Source: Bacillus sp. AFS088145
GTDB taxonomy: Bacteria > Bacillota > Bacilli > Bacillales > Bacillaceae_G
DNA: 64,000 nucleotides
Assembly (NCBI RefSeq): GCF_002564465.1
Contig: NZ_NUUX01000008.1
Span: forward strand, 101,953-165,952
Reading direction: 5' to 3'
Shown here: positions 1-10,740 of the stretch, piece by piece
Layout: every line of letters starts with the position of its first letter
Position numbering within the stretch: position 1 is the stretch's first letter
Notes under the pieces: model-generated
What the model was told of the DNA's origin: nothing
Database searches by the model: none
Seen by the model: the letters and a program-made list of their open reading frames with translations, nothing else
Position numbers and translations under genes: made by a program

Positions 1-842
1 ATAATTCTATTATTTTCGTTGTAGACTGCAATATATTCCCCTTCTTTACAGTTCATCGTATTCGGAAAAAATCCACCATTAAATACTCTTACTTCTTCTT
101 CAGGTGTCACAGTTAGACGTGGATACTCATTAAGAGCTTGCTCCATCGATAACATTACACGATCTAAAGTAAAATCATTAGCATTTTCTTCTAATTCAGT
201 AAAAGTAACGCAATCATCAATCGTAAATGCGCCTGCTTTTGTTCTAGTTAAATAAGACATATGAGCAGGGAACCCTAAAAGTTCACCTATTTGAACAGCT
301 AAAGTTCTAATATATGTACCTTTACTACAGAAAACTTCAAATTTAAAAGAAATTGTATCTCCTTCGAATACTTCTCGATCATCAAGTAAAATGATTTCAT
401 ATATTGTAACCGTTCTAGTTGGACGTTCTACTTCTATTCCAGCCCTAGCGTATTCATATAGCTTTTTACCATTTACTTTAACAGCAGAGTACATAGGAGG
501 AGTTTGATTAATATCTCCTGTTAATTGATTTAGTACATTTAAAATCTCTTCACGGGTAATAACTCGATCAACCTTCTTCTGCTCAATAATTTCACCATGA
601 GCATCCTCAGTTGTTGTAGAAAATCCTATGGTAATTTCGCCAATATATTTTTTTCGATCATCGGTTAAATATGGTATTAGCTTTGTAGCTTCACCTACAC
701 AGATTGGCAAGACGCCCGTTACTTCTGGATCAAGGGTTCCTGTATGACCGACTTTTTTTGTCTTTAAAATCTTTCTTATTTTAAAGACGCAATCATGAGA
801 GGTAAGACCCGCTGGTTTATTCAGTGCAATTACACCATTCAT
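1..842 (-). CDS. truB: tRNA pseudouridine(55) synthase TruB, 3' end cut by window
   Basis: Makes pseudouridine 55 in the T-loop of tRNA. The ATG at 842 opens about 280 codons that run off the window start; family members are about 305 residues, so only the C-terminal part of the PUA region is missing. The N-terminus has the TruB hallmark GHTGTLDP with the presumed catalytic aspartate at residue 38, followed by GVLPICVGEATK, and the KxYxxYAR-like stretch (KLYEYAR) near residue 150. It follows rbfA by 72 bases in the order nusA to truB, the conserved translation operon. Identification is firm; only the truncated end is unseen. Confidence 0.95.
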   Translation of the reverse strand, partial: MNGVIALNKPAGLTSHDCVFKIRKILKTKKVGHTGTLDPEVTGVLPICVGEATKLIPYLTDDRKKYIGEITIGFSTTTEDAHGEIIEQKKVDRVITREEILNVLNQLTGDINQTPPMYSAVKVNGKKLYEYARAGIEVERPTRTVTIYEIILLDDREVFEGDTISFKFEVFCSKGTYIRTLAVQIGELLGFPAHMSYLTRTKAGAFTIDDCVTFTELEENANDFTLDRVMLSMEQALNEYPRLTVTPEEEVRVFNGGFFPNTMNCKEGEYIAVYNENNRI

Positions 843-914
843 CTTATCACCTATTGTTTATTTTTTAGCATGATGAAAAATGGATAGACGAATCACTCGC
901 CTATCCATTCATTA

Positions 915-1262
915 TCAGTTATTCTCTTTATTAATTTGAGTTAGCAATGTCTCAATTCGATTACCATAATCGACTGATTCATCAAATTCAAAAATTAATT
1001 CTGGTGTCTTACGTAAACGAATACGTTGACCAATTTCAGAACGAATAAATCCTTTTGCTTTCGCTAATCCAATTAATGTATTTTGACGTTGTTCATCGTC
1101 ACCTAATACTGAAATATAGACTTTAGCTTGTTGAAGGTCACCAGTTACTTGAACATCAGTAACTGTTACGAAGCCGATTCTTGGATCTTTAATTTTTCTA
1201 CCAATAATTTCACCAAGTTCTTTCTTCATTTGTTCCCCAACTCGATGTGCTCTTACTTTCAT
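915..1262 (-). CDS. rbfA: 30S ribosome-binding factor RbfA
   Basis: Small KH-type protein (115 residues, normal for the family) that binds the 30S subunit late in maturation and acts on 16S rRNA near helix 1, also in cold adaptation. The sequence shows the typical start with the basic [14 protein letters not shown] helix, the [13 protein letters not shown] strand and the C-terminal [18 protein letters not shown] segment. An AGGTGAAA ribosome site lies just upstream of the ATG at 1262. It lies between infB and truB as in other Bacillaceae, but the ylxP gene normally found upstream is absent; two repeats fill that space. Confidence 0.96.
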   Translation of the reverse strand: MKVRAHRVGEQMKKELGEIIGRKIKDPRIGFVTVTDVQVTGDLQQAKVYISVLGDDEQRQNTLIGLAKAKGFIRSEIGQRIRLRKTPELIFEFDESVDYGNRIETLLTQINKENN

Positions 1263-1420
1263 ATTTTCACCTCAATCTTACAAAGCAAAACAATTCGTGC
1301 TTTCATACGATTAGTTTAACTAATTGTATAAATTATTATTTATTATGCTGAACTTATTCATTTGTGATAAGTCCATTATTTATTTCCAGTTTTAAAATCA
1401 ACTTTTAATAGAAGATATTG

Positions 1421-1673
1421 TGATGTCTAGTTCCAGCGACTTGCCCCTCGAGGTCATAAGCCCATGACCAGTTAAGGTTAAAAACCAACCTTATCTGGTC
1501 CTTGTCTTATGCTTGTCGGGGCAGAGCGAGTCGCTTCCACTTTTCGTGATGTCTAGTTCCAAAAGCTAGCTCTACGGTAATATTCCAACTACTTTCGAAG
1601 TGGACAAACCACCACTTCTTCAAGTTGTCGGAGATATTCCCTTCAGAGCTTGGCAAGCTTTTTCCACTTTTCG
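1421..1673. repeat. Two head-to-tail structured intergenic repeats
   Basis: Two elements of 126 and 127 bases (1421-1546 and 1547-1673) share the same ends, TGATGTCTAGTTCC on the left and TTCCACTTTTCG on the right. Their interiors differ in sequence but each is self-complementary. Copy 1 pairs GCGACT with AGTCGC, CATAAG with CTTATG and GACCAG with CTGGTC; copy 2 pairs AAGCT with AGCTT, GCTCT with AGAGC and GAAGTGG with CCACTTC. The second copy abuts the infB stop codon, so both would be in the infB 3' UTR or the infB-rbfA spacer. From memory, the motif beginning TGATGTCTAG and containing CCCCTCGAGGTCATAAG is a widespread Bacillaceae intergenic repeat; its role is unknown to me. Confidence 0.85.
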
Positions 1674-3854
1674 TTATTTACGTTTAATTTCTTCCATTAC
1701 GTAAGCTTCGATTACGTCGCCTTCTTTAATATCATTGTATTTCTCGATCGTGATACCACATTCGTAGTTTGTCGCTACTTCTTTAACGTCATCTTTGAAA
1801 CGTTTTAATGTGTCTAATTGACCTTCGAATACAACAATACCGTCACGAATTAATCGAACTCCGCTGTCACGAGTAATTTTTCCATCAGTTACATAACATC
1901 CAGCAATTGTACCAACTTTTGATACTTTGAATACTTGACGAACTTCTGCTTGACCGATTACTTTTTCTTCAAACTCTGGGTCTAACATACCTTTCATCGC
2001 AGATTCAATTTCTTCAATTGCTTTGTAAATAATACGGTGTAATCGAATATCTACATTTTCTAAATCTGCAGTACGTTTTGCATTTACATCAGGACGTACG
2101 TTGAAACCAATAATGATCGCATTAGATGCAGAAGCTAAAATTACATCAGACTCAGTAATCGCACCAGCGCCTGTGTGGATGATTTTAACTTTTACGCCTT
2201 CTACTTCTATTTTTTGTAATGAAGCAGCCATTGCTTCAACAGAACCTTGAACGTCTGCTTTTACAATTAGATTGATTTCTTTTACATTACCTTCTTGAAT
2301 TTGAGCAAATAAATCTTCAAGAGATAATTTTGAGCTTTCGCTACGTTGTTGAAGAACTGCTTGTGAAGCACGTGCTTCACCAACTTGACGCGCGCGTTTC
2401 TCATCAGCAAATACCATAAAACGGTCACCTGCTTGAGGAACTTCATTTAAACCAGTAATTTCAACTGGCATTGATGGACCAGCCTCTTTAATTCGACGAC
2501 CTAAGTCATTTACCATCGCACGTACACGGCCAAATGAAGTACCAACTACAATTGGATCTCCAACTTTTAATGTACCATTTTGAACTAATAAAGTTGCAAC
2601 TGCACCTTTACCTTTATCTAATTCAGCTTCAATTACAGTACCTAGTGCTTTACGTGTAGGATTTGCTTTATATTCTTCTACTTCACTAACTAAAAGAATC
2701 ATTTCAAGTAGCTGATCAACACCGTTACCATTTAATGCTGAAATAGGAACAAATATTGTGTCTCCACCCCATGCTTCTGATACAATACCGTGTTCAGTTA
2801 ATTCCTGCATTACACGGTCTGGGTTTGCAGATTCTTTATCCATTTTATTCACGGCAATAATAATAGGTACTTCTGCTGCTTTTGCGTGATTGATCGCTTC
2901 AACTGTTTGTGGCATAACACCGTCATCAGCTGCTACAACGATAATTGTAATATCAGTAACTTGTGCTCCACGTGCACGCATTGTAGTGAATGCGGCGTGA
3001 CCAGGCGTATCTAAGAACGTAATTTTCTTTCCTTCGATTTCTACTTGGTAAGCACCGATATGTTGTGTAATTCCACCTGCTTCTCCAGCAGTTACCTTTG
3101 ATTTACGAATATAGTCAAGTAAAGTTGTTTTACCGTGGTCAACGTGACCCATAATCGTTACAACTGGTGGACGTTCTTGTAGATTAGCTTCATCATCAGC
3201 TTCATCTATAAAGCTTTCGAAGTCATTTTCATCAACAATAACTTCCTCTTCAACTTCAACTCCGTAGTCACTTGCTAATAATTCAATCGTGTCTTTATCA
3301 AGGTCTTGGTTAATTGTCGCCATAATGCCTAACATAAATAATTTTTTAATTAATTCTGATGGTTCTTTACCTAATTTTTTTGCAAGCTCAGATACTTTTA
3401 AAGAACCTGAGAAGATAATTTTATTCGAGGTATTCTCGGTTGAGTTATTTTTATGATTCATATTTTGATTGCCTTTCTTTATCCCTGTCGTTTGTCGATC
3501 TTCAATTTGACTGCTTTGCTTTTGGCTATCAGTCTTTTTCTTTTTATTACTGTTCTTTTTTGATTTTTCTTTCGTATCTTCTAATTGGTAGTCTACTTCA
3601 AAATCAAGCTCTTCACTTGCTTCTACATTAAATGCAGGAATTACCTTAAAAGAAGATTTGGACACTGCTTTTTGGGGTTGTTTGATCTCTACAGACTTTG
3701 GTTGAAAACTCTTATTTAATTTTTCAACAATATCCTCTGCAATTGTGGCCATATGATTCTTTACTTCGATTTTTAAATCCTTGAGTCTTTCAATAATTTC
3801 CTTACTTGAAACATTTTGCTTTTTAGCATACTCATAAATTCTAATTTTCGTCAT
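1674..3854 (-). CDS. infB: Translation initiation factor IF-2
   Basis: GTPase that delivers initiator fMet-tRNA to the 30S subunit and promotes subunit joining. 726 residues, close to the 716 of B. subtilis. The N-terminal IF2_N helix bundle ([12 protein letters not shown]) is followed by a lysine- and asparagine-rich linker around residues 90-145, a second IF2_N repeat near 150-200, and the G domain with GHVDHGKT near residue 236, DTPGH near 285 and NKMD near 340. Domains II to IV complete the protein. It starts 23 bases after ylxQ in the rimP operon. Its stop codon is immediately followed by the structured repeats at 1421-1673. Confidence 0.98.
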   Translation of the reverse strand: MTKIRIYEYAKKQNVSSKEIIERLKDLKIEVKNHMATIAEDIVEKLNKSFQPKSVEIKQPQKAVSKSSFKVIPAFNVEASEELDFEVDYQLEDTKEKSKKNSNKKKKTDSQKQSSQIEDRQTTGIKKGNQNMNHKNNSTENTSNKIIFSGSLKVSELAKKLGKEPSELIKKLFMLGIMATINQDLDKDTIELLASDYGVEVEEEVIVDENDFESFIDEADDEANLQERPPVVTIMGHVDHGKTTLLDYIRKSKVTAGEAGGITQHIGAYQVEIEGKKITFLDTPGHAAFTTMRARGAQVTDITIIVVAADDGVMPQTVEAINHAKAAEVPIIIAVNKMDKESANPDRVMQELTEHGIVSEAWGGDTIFVPISALNGNGVDQLLEMILLVSEVEEYKANPTRKALGTVIEAELDKGKGAVATLLVQNGTLKVGDPIVVGTSFGRVRAMVNDLGRRIKEAGPSMPVEITGLNEVPQAGDRFMVFADEKRARQVGEARASQAVLQQRSESSKLSLEDLFAQIQEGNVKEINLIVKADVQGSVEAMAASLQKIEVEGVKVKIIHTGAGAITESDVILASASNAIIIGFNVRPDVNAKRTADLENVDIRLHRIIYKAIEEIESAMKGMLDPEFEEKVIGQAEVRQVFKVSKVGTIAGCYVTDGKITRDSGVRLIRDGIVVFEGQLDTLKRFKDDVKEVATNYECGITIEKYNDIKEGDVIEAYVMEEIKRK

Positions 3855-3877
3855 ACGTTCACCCCCAGATTAGTCCA

Positions 3878-4177
3878 TTAATTTAATAATGTCTGAAGTT
3901 TTGTTGCAAATCCTTGATCAGTAATTGCAACGACCACTCGAGCGTCTTTCCCAATAGCGTGCCCTAATTCAAAGCGATTTTCAACATAACAAAGTGGAGT
4001 ATTGTAATAAGTTGTCTTGTCTTTTATTTTCTTCGCAGTTAAATCGGAAGCATCCTTTGACAAAATAACTAGTTTTGCTCTCTTTTGTTGGACTTCTTTT
4101 ACAACTAACTCTTCGCCTGAAACCACTTTACGAGCTCTAGCTGCAAGTCCTAATAAAGACAATCCTTTGTTTGTCAT
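3878..4177 (-). CDS. rplGA: L7Ae-family ribosomal protein YlxQ
   Basis: 99-residue member of the L7Ae/L30e/S12e family of kink-turn RNA binders, known in Bacillus as YlxQ. The [16 protein letters not shown] start and the [16 protein letters not shown] segment match the family. The start ATG overlaps the ylxR stop by four bases, indicating translational coupling within the rimP-nusA-ylxR-ylxQ-infB operon. Kink-turn binding is known for homologues; its precise cellular target is not evident from this sequence. Confidence 0.92.
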   Translation of the reverse strand: MTNKGLSLLGLAARARKVVSGEELVVKEVQQKRAKLVILSKDASDLTAKKIKDKTTYYNTPLCYVENRFELGHAIGKDARVVVAITDQGFATKLQTLLN

Positions 4178-4443
4178 GCTTTTTCCTTTTCAATATACGC
4201 TAAAAGTTCTTCGTATAAACTAGCGTCAATTTTAGCGTTTAATTGCTGTTCTAAAGTGTTTTTTTGCTGCGCTTGTTTTACAACTTCTACAGATTTTGTT
4301 AAGTAAGCTCCACGACCTGATTTTTTTCCACTTGGATCAATGGATACTTCTCCTTCTTTAGAACGAACAATTCTGATTAATTCTTTTTTTGGTTTCATTT
4401 CTTGTGTTACAACACACTTACGTAAAGGAATTTTTCGATTCAT
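4174..4443 (-). CDS. ylxR: YlxR / RnpM, RNase P modulator
   Basis: Small basic protein (89 residues from the chosen start) of the YlxR family, which homologue work links to binding RNase P RNA and modulating its activity. It contains [20 protein letters not shown] and the GRGAYL motif of the family. I chose the ATG at 4443 because the GAGGAG ribosome site overlaps a GTG at 4455, which is therefore too close; the resulting N-terminus MNRKIPLRK agrees with relatives. The gene begins 9 bases after the nusA stop and overlaps ylxQ by four bases. Confidence 0.9.
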   Translation of the reverse strand: MNRKIPLRKCVVTQEMKPKKELIRIVRSKEGEVSIDPSGKKSGRGAYLTKSVEVVKQAQQKNTLEQQLNAKIDASLYEELLAYIEKEKA

Positions 4444-4451
4444 GAGTTTAC

Positions 4452-5576
4452 TCACTCCTCATTTAAGTCGTCAGCGTAAGCATCGAAATCATCATTAGAT
4501 ACAGTTACTTCTTGCGCTGGAGATGTATAGTCAATACCAATTTTATCTGCATCAGACTGTGATTTAATATCAATTTTCCAACCAGTTAAACGCGCAGCTA
4601 ATCTAGCATTTTGACCTCTTTTTCCAATTGCAAGAGATAATTGGTGATCTGGTACTACTACTGTAGTTGCTTTTTCTTCTTCATTTACTAAAACTCTAAT
4701 AACTTGAGATGGGCTTAATGCATTTGCAACAAATTCAACTGGATCTGAAGACCAACGTACAATATCAATTTTTTCACCTTTTAATTCATTAACAATTGAT
4801 TGTACACGTTGACCTTTTTGACCAACACAAGCACCTACTGGATCTAAATCAGGGTTGCTTGTATATACTGAAATCTTAGAACGGTCACCTGCTTCACGTG
4901 CTACTGAACGAATTTCTACAACACCATCATAAATTTCAGGTACTTCTGTTTCAAATAAACGCTTTAATAATCCAGGGTGAGTACGTGATACAAAAATTTG
5001 TGGACCTTTTGATGTTTTTTCAACTTTTGTAACGAATACTTTAATGCGATCATGGATTCTGTATTTCTCAGTTGGAATTTGTTCTGTTACAGGAAGCACT
5101 GCTTCAATTTTACCTAAGTTAACATAAATTGCGCGTGAATCGATACGTTGAACTGTACCTGTCATCATATCTTCTTGACGGTCAATATATTCTGAATAAA
5201 TTACACCGCGTTCTGCTTCACGAACTCTTTGTGTTACTACTTGTTTAGCAGTAGTTGCAGCAACTCGTCCAAAGTCTTTAGGTGTTACTTCTAATTCAAT
5301 GACATCTCCTACCATAAAGTTTGGATTATGTTGTTGTGCTTCTTCAACTGTAATTTCTAAACGTGTATCAAACACATTGCTTACTATTTCTTTTCTTGCG
5401 AAAACACGAATTGAACCGTTATGTAGGTTAAAATCAACTCGAACATTTTGTGCTTGATTAAAATTACGTTTATATGCTGAAATTAAAGCTGCTTCAATCG
5501 CTTCAATTACGACATCTTTACTAATTCCTTTTTCTCTTTCAATTATTTCTAATGCTGTTAATAACTCCGAACTCAT
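4452..5576 (-). CDS. nusA: Transcription termination/antitermination factor NusA
   Basis: RNA-polymerase-associated factor that stimulates pausing and intrinsic termination. 374 residues with the NusA N-terminal domain (1-125), an S1 domain near 130-200 (MTGTVQRIDSRAIYVNLG), and two KH domains: GACVGQKGQRVQSIVNEL near 250 and AIGKRGQNARLAARLTGW near 315. The acidic repeats of the Escherichia coli protein are absent, as expected for Firmicutes. It lies 16 bases downstream of rimP. Because the window is rich in factor-independent terminators, NusA is a likely modulator of several transcription units described here. Confidence 0.98.
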   Translation of the reverse strand: MSSELLTALEIIEREKGISKDVVIEAIEAALISAYKRNFNQAQNVRVDFNLHNGSIRVFARKEIVSNVFDTRLEITVEEAQQHNPNFMVGDVIELEVTPKDFGRVAATTAKQVVTQRVREAERGVIYSEYIDRQEDMMTGTVQRIDSRAIYVNLGKIEAVLPVTEQIPTEKYRIHDRIKVFVTKVEKTSKGPQIFVSRTHPGLLKRLFETEVPEIYDGVVEIRSVAREAGDRSKISVYTSNPDLDPVGACVGQKGQRVQSIVNELKGEKIDIVRWSSDPVEFVANALSPSQVIRVLVNEEEKATTVVVPDHQLSLAIGKRGQNARLAARLTGWKIDIKSQSDADKIGIDYTSPAQEVTVSNDDFDAYADDLNEE

Positions 5577-5592
5577 TAAAAGTACCCCCTAC

Positions 5593-6066
5593 TTAGAAAA
5601 ACGTAACAGCAAGTCTTGCACTTGCGATTTTTGGTGTTGGAATTGTAATCATTTTTTTTCTTGTTTTAATTGTTAACTCTAACTGAACTTCCTCTGACGT
5701 GTAGGAAATTAATTTCCCTTCAAATTTCTTTTCGTCAAGGATTGGTTCATAAGTTTTAATGAAAACTTGTTTTCCAATTGCTTTAATAAAATCTTGTTCT
5801 TTCTTTAAAGGACGTTCAGCACCTGGTGATGAAACATCTAAAAAATATAGGTTTTCAATTGGATCTTTTTCATCTAAGACTTCACTTAGTTTTTCACTTA
5901 CGGCAGCACATTGCTCCAAATCAATTCCAGACTCACTATCTATAAATACTCGAAGGAACCAGTCTTTTCCTTCTTTTACGTATTCTACATCAACTAACTC
6001 TAATCCTATTTGTTCAATTATTGGTTGTGCTAATTCTGATACAACCTCTGTGACCTTCTTACTCAA
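5593..6066 (-). CDS. rimP: Ribosome maturation factor RimP, TTG start
   Basis: Needed for assembly of the 30S subunit. The likely start is TTG at 6066, preceded by an excellent AAGGAGG site at 6074-6080 with a 7-base spacer; an upstream in-frame TTG would put the ribosome site inside the coding sequence. This gives 157 residues, the normal length, beginning MSKKVTEVV. The family core [20 protein letters not shown] and [18 protein letters not shown] is present. First gene of the rimP-nusA-ylxR-ylxQ-infB-rbfA-truB cluster. Confidence 0.95.
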   Translation of the reverse strand: MSKKVTEVVSELAQPIIEQIGLELVDVEYVKEGKDWFLRVFIDSESGIDLEQCAAVSEKLSEVLDEKDPIENLYFLDVSSPGAERPLKKEQDFIKAIGKQVFIKTYEPILDEKKFEGKLISYTSEEVQLELTIKTRKKMITIPTPKIASARLAVTFF

Positions 6067-6101
6067 GAAGTATCCTCCTTCCAAACATTACAAGATGAAA
6101 A

Positions 6102-6123
6102 TTCCCTGCTATTTAGCAGGGAA
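6102..6123 (-). other. Hairpin in the polC-rimP spacer
   Basis: TTCCCTGCTA and its complement TAGCAGGGAA lie almost back to back 36 bases upstream of rimP. Read on the minus strand the stem is followed by TTTTC only, so it is a weak second terminator behind polC or a structure in the rimP leader. I cannot decide between the two. Confidence 0.5.
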
Positions 6124-6219
6124 ATTATCTTTAGTATTTCCAATTTACGCAATTATTGTAACTTAAAATTCAAGTTGCACACTACGCAAGAGATGAATTG
6201 GGTCATAAGGGTAATAAGA

Positions 6220-6242
6220 AAGAGCAGGTTGCCCCTGCTCTT
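6220..6242 (-). terminator. Terminator downstream of polC
   Basis: Stem AAGAGCAGG/CCTGCTCTT with a five-base loop, about 70 bases after the polC stop codon. On the minus strand it is followed by TCTTATT, a fair but interrupted T-run. It separates polC from the rimP operon. Confidence 0.7.
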
Positions 6243-6309
6243 CAAGAAAAATCCCGTGCTAAATTACATCTGTATCTACTATACCATAATTCCCAAGTTT
6301 TGCAAACTG

Positions 6310-9300
6310 TTAAAAGCCATCGAAAAGTGATAATTGGTTTTGATCAGGTAAGTTTTGTAAACAGCCTTGTTTATCTAAATACTCTAATACAGTTTTTGAA
6401 ATTTTACTTCTTTGTTGTAAGTCTTCTTTCGAAAGGAATTCTCCGTCTTCTCTAGACGCAACAATATTTTTAGCCGCATTCGTTCCTAATCCAGGAATCG
6501 AATTAAACGGTGGAATTAATTTGTTACCATTTACTAGAAATTCATCTGCACTAGATCGATATAAATCCATTTTTTCAAATGAAAAACCTCTTTCACACAT
6601 TTCCAATGCTAATTCTAGTACAGTCATTAAACTTCGCTCTTTTACTGATGCATCTAGTCCTTTTATCGCAATTTCTTCTATTTTAGCTTTAATCGTACTT
6701 GGACCAGCAATCATCGCTTCGATATCGAAATCTTCAGCTCGTACTGTAAAATATGCAGCATAATAAAGAATTGGATGGTGAACTTTGAAATATGCAATTC
6801 GTACTGCCATCAAAACATATGCTGCAGCGTGGGCTTTTGGGAACATGTACTTAATTTTTTTACAAGAATCAATATACCAAGCAGGTACTTTATTATTTCT
6901 CATTTCTTCTTCCCACTCTACTGGTACTCCCTTACCTTTACGAACAGATTCCATTATTTTAAATGCTAATGAAGGTTCTAATCCTTGATATATTAAATAA
7001 ACCATGATGTCATCACGACAACCAATTACTTCAGAAAGTGTACAAGTTCCACTGTTAATTAATTCAGAAGCATTTCCTAGCCATACATCTGTACCATGTG
7101 ATAAACCAGAAATTTGAACTAGTTCTGAGAAGGTAGATGGCTTCGTATCTTCCAACATTTGACGAACGAATTTTGTTCCGAATTCAGGAATACCATAAGT
7201 ACCTGTCTTACAGCCTATTTGTTCCTCTGAAACACCTAAAGGTTCTGGTCCAGCAAATATTTTCATAACTTCAGGGTCATCAGTTGGAATCGTTTTTGGA
7301 TCGATTCCACTTAAGTCTTGAAGCATACGGATAACGGTAGGATCATCGTGTCCAAGAATATCTAGTTTTAATAAATTATCATGGATTGAATGGAAATCAA
7401 AATGTGTCGTTTTCCATTCAGACTTTACATCATCAGCTGGGAACTGAATCGGTGAAAAATCATAAATGTCCATATAATCTGGAACTACAATAATTCCACC
7501 TGGATGTTGTCCAGTTGTTCTTTTTACACCTGTACATCCCATAGCTAATCGATCATATTCAGCACCACGTAAATTTAGATTATGATCATTTGCATATCCT
7601 CTTACATAACCGTACGCTGTCTTGTCAGCTACAGTACCGATTGTACCTGCACGATAGACATAGTCCTCACCAAAAAGTACTTTTGTATAGTTATGAGCAG
7701 TTGGTTGATATTCACCGCTGAAATTCAAATCGATGTCAGGAACCTTATCCCCTTTAAATCCAAGGAAGGTTTCGAAAGGAATATCATGACCATCTTTTTT
7801 ATATGCAGTACCACATTCTGGACAATCTTTGTTCGGTAAATCGAATCCAGAACCTACTGATCCATCATTGAAAAACTCTGAGTGCTTACAATTTGGACAG
7901 ACATAATGTGGAGGAAGTGGATTTACTTCCGTTATTTCTGTCATGGTCGCTACTAATGATGAACCTACAGATCCCCTTGAACCTACTAGATACCCATCAT
8001 CTAATGATTTTTTTACGAGTTTATGCGAAATCAAGTAAATTACTGCAAAACCATGTCCAATAATACTTTTTAACTCTTTTTCAAGACGGGCTTCTACAAT
8101 TTCTGGTAATTGCTCTCCGTAAATAGATCTTGCCATTTGATAGCTCATATCACGAACTTCATCTTCAGCACCTTCAATTTTTGGAGTATATAAGTCATCT
8201 TTAATTGGTTTAATATCTTCAATTAAACTAGCAATTTTTTGAGTATTTGTAACGACTATTTCTTTTGCTTTTTCTTCTCCTAAAAATGCGAATGCAGATA
8301 GCATCTCATTGGTTGTTCTAAAATGAACGTCTGGTAATCGATGTCGATTTAATGGATTTGCTCCACCTTGAGAACCAACTAAAATTTTTCGATAAATTTG
8401 ATCTTCTTTTTGTAAGTGATGAACATTACCAGTACCAACAACAATTTTTTCTACCTTCTCAGCCATTTTTACAAGCTTTGAAATGACTTCTCTTAAATGT
8501 TGTTCATTTCTAACAATTTCTAATTCCACTAAATGTAAAAGTGTCTCTGGCGGCAATACTTCGATATAATCATAAAACTCCATTAGCTTTTCTGCTTCTT
8601 CAGGAGATTTTTGTACACTCGCCTCAAAAACTTCACCTTTATCACATGCAGATCCGACTAATATTCCTTCGCGATGTTTCACTAATAATGATCTAGGAAC
8701 CCTTGCAACTCGATGATGATAATGGATATGGGAATATGAAACAATTTTAAACAAGTTTTTTAATCCAGTTTCATTCGTAGCTAATAGTGTTGCATGTGAT
8801 GGTCTTGCTCGTTTATAAGCATCGCCTTTCCCCATGTTATTATTTAGCTCGTCATGATAATACATATCCTGCTCTGCTGCATCTTTTAGCATTTTTAGGA
8901 GTAAGAACCCAGTAGCCTCAGCATCGTAAATCGCTCTATGATGTTGTGTTAAGTTAATATCGAATTTTTTACAAAGTGTATTTAATCGAAAGTTTTTAAA
9001 ATCTGGATATAAAGTTCTAGCTAATTCAAGCGTATCAATTACACCGTTATTTGTAATACCAATTTCATATTTTTTAAAGCCCATTTGAATAAAGCCCATA
9101 TCAAATGAAGCATTATGAGCTACTAATATATCGTCACCCATCCACTCTTTAAACTCACGAAGTACCACATCAACATTTGGGGCATCTCTTACCATTTCGT
9201 CAGTAATTCCCGTCAATTCAATCGTAGTTGCAGATAGTGGATGATGTGGATTTGCAAATCGTTCAAATCGGTCAATGATTTCACCTTTATGAATCTTTAC

Positions 9301-10620
9301 AGCAGCTAACTCGATGATCGTATCATAAACAGCAGAAAGACCTGTTGTCTCTACGTCAAATACAACATAGGTTGCTTCCTCTAATGAAATATGAGATGGA
9401 TTATATGCTGTTGGTACACCATCATTTACTAAATTTATTTCAACGCCATATAGTATTTTTACACCGTGTTTTTTACCTGCTCCAAATGCTTCAGGGAAAG
9501 ATTGAACAACTGCATGATCGGTTATTGCAATTGCTTCATGTCCAAACTTACCTGCCTGTTTGACTAAATCACCTGCTGAAACGACTGAATCCATTTGACT
9601 CATATGTGTATGAGCATGTAACTCAATTCTACGCTCTCCTTCTGGAGCTTCGTCCTTGCGTTCATCTGGCGTAATTTCATTTATATCATTTGCAATCATG
9701 ACTAAATCACGTACAAATGTATCGTTTTGTACTGATCCTCTAACTTTTACCCACATACCCTTTTTAATTTTATTTAACATCGGGATATCTTCTTTATCTC
9801 TAGAGAACATTTTAACTAGTATTGAGCTAGTATAATCAGTAATTTTGAAGGTAATTAAAACACGGCCACTCTTAAGTTCACGAATTTCAGAATCGAATAC
9901 ATAGCCTTGGAGAACTACTCGTTTTTCTTCTTCTATGATTGAAGAGATTGTATTAAATTCAGTTTCCTTAATATAATATCCAACAACAAGAGGACCCCCG
10001 GGCTCATCTCCATCAGCTTCTTCAGCAGCCTCTTTCTTTTCTAATTCAACAAGTACTTCCATCGCTCGCTTGCGATCTTCTTCGGCTTTTTTCTCTAGAA
10101 ACTCAGTTTTTTCTTCAACATTGTCTTTAATCGTATTCTCAAAAAACAACTTAGGAAAACCTACTTTTTGATATAAATCTTGCAGCTGAGGAACGTATCG
10201 ATTTGTAAAAGCATTCTCTTCAATGACACTATTTAAATCGATCATTACTTTATTATTTTCAACTGAAGGTAAGGCAGATTCAATATGTTGTAATATAGGG
10301 GATTTCGATTCAACAGATTGAATCATAAATGACCAATAATCAATTACTTTTTGTTCATCTATTTTTGGATTTTCTGTATTAATAACGACTGAAACATCTG
10401 CTATATGTTTAAAAGTTCTTAATAAACTTGTTACAAATACTTGAAATGTTGCAAAAGGTAAAACATTGTCTATTTTAAAAGTAAACTGCCATTTTTTTTC
10501 GCTTTTATTTACTTCAAGATTTACGATTTCCCCATTTTTAAAATACAGATCTCGCATATCTTCGGGAAATTGAAGCTGATCTAATAATAGCTGAAACCGC
10601 TCCTGACGTGTTTGTCCCAT
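6310..10620 (-). CDS. polC: DNA polymerase III alpha subunit, Gram-positive PolC type
   Basis: Main replicative polymerase of low-GC Gram-positive bacteria, with its own 3'-5' exonuclease. 1436 residues, matching the family. In order: N-terminal domain, OB-fold region near 225-320, first PHP half with [16 protein letters not shown] near 333, the inserted DEDD exonuclease with [13 protein letters not shown] near 423, then the second PHP half, the polymerase core with [12 protein letters not shown], and the C-terminal duplex-binding region. A four-cysteine zinc site is visible in CPNC and CPECG. The gene stands alone between two terminators, downstream of proS. Confidence 0.98.
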   Translation of the reverse strand: MGQTRQERFQLLLDQLQFPEDMRDLYFKNGEIVNLEVNKSEKKWQFTFKIDNVLPFATFQVFVTSLLRTFKHIADVSVVINTENPKIDEQKVIDYWSFMIQSVESKSPILQHIESALPSVENNKVMIDLNSVIEENAFTNRYVPQLQDLYQKVGFPKLFFENTIKDNVEEKTEFLEKKAEEDRKRAMEVLVELEKKEAAEEADGDEPGGPLVVGYYIKETEFNTISSIIEEEKRVVLQGYVFDSEIRELKSGRVLITFKITDYTSSILVKMFSRDKEDIPMLNKIKKGMWVKVRGSVQNDTFVRDLVMIANDINEITPDERKDEAPEGERRIELHAHTHMSQMDSVVSAGDLVKQAGKFGHEAIAITDHAVVQSFPEAFGAGKKHGVKILYGVEINLVNDGVPTAYNPSHISLEEATYVVFDVETTGLSAVYDTIIELAAVKIHKGEIIDRFERFANPHHPLSATTIELTGITDEMVRDAPNVDVVLREFKEWMGDDILVAHNASFDMGFIQMGFKKYEIGITNNGVIDTLELARTLYPDFKNFRLNTLCKKFDINLTQHHRAIYDAEATGFLLLKMLKDAAEQDMYYHDELNNNMGKGDAYKRARPSHATLLATNETGLKNLFKIVSYSHIHYHHRVARVPRSLLVKHREGILVGSACDKGEVFEASVQKSPEEAEKLMEFYDYIEVLPPETLLHLVELEIVRNEQHLREVISKLVKMAEKVEKIVVGTGNVHHLQKEDQIYRKILVGSQGGANPLNRHRLPDVHFRTTNEMLSAFAFLGEEKAKEIVVTNTQKIASLIEDIKPIKDDLYTPKIEGAEDEVRDMSYQMARSIYGEQLPEIVEARLEKELKSIIGHGFAVIYLISHKLVKKSLDDGYLVGSRGSVGSSLVATMTEITEVNPLPPHYVCPNCKHSEFFNDGSVGSGFDLPNKDCPECGTAYKKDGHDIPFETFLGFKGDKVPDIDLNFSGEYQPTAHNYTKVLFGEDYVYRAGTIGTVADKTAYGYVRGYANDHNLNLRGAEYDRLAMGCTGVKRTTGQHPGGIIVVPDYMDIYDFSPIQFPADDVKSEWKTTHFDFHSIHDNLLKLDILGHDDPTVIRMLQDLSGIDPKTIPTDDPEVMKIFAGPEPLGVSEEQIGCKTGTYGIPEFGTKFVRQMLEDTKPSTFSELVQISGLSHGTDVWLGNASELINSGTCTLSEVIGCRDDIMVYLIYQGLEPSLAFKIMESVRKGKGVPVEWEEEMRNNKVPAWYIDSCKKIKYMFPKAHAAAYVLMAVRIAYFKVHHPILYYAAYFTVRAEDFDIEAMIAGPSTIKAKIEEIAIKGLDASVKERSLMTVLELALEMCERGFSFEKMDLYRSSADEFLVNGNKLIPPFNSIPGLGTNAAKNIVASREDGEFLSKEDLQQRSKISKTVLEYLDKQGCLQNLPDQNQLSLFDGF

Positions 10621-10669
10621 TTTTTCACCAACCTTATTAAAATTGCAGTATATGTGTAAAAAAAATCGA

Positions 10670-10696
10670 AAGTACCTCTAGAATTAAGAGGTACTT
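10670..10696 (-). terminator. Terminator downstream of proS
   Basis: Perfect 10-base stem AAGTACCTCT/AGAGGTACTT with a seven-base loop. On the minus strand the T-run TTTTTTT begins a few bases after the stem (TTTCGATTTTTTT). On the plus strand it is followed by TTTATTT, so it could act in both directions. Confidence 0.75.
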
Positions 10697-10703
10697 TTTA
10701 TTT

Positions 10704-10740
10704 GTGTGCGATTCCCGTAAGGTGTCGCTTCCACTTTTAT
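10704..10740. repeat. Short derivative of the 1421-1673 repeat
   Basis: The right end GTCGCTTCCACTTTT is identical to that of repeat copy 1, while the rest of the element is reduced to about 20 bases that still allow GTGCGA to pair with TCGC. As with infB, it abuts the stop codon of the upstream gene, proS. It is probably a deletion product of the same family. Confidence 0.5.
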
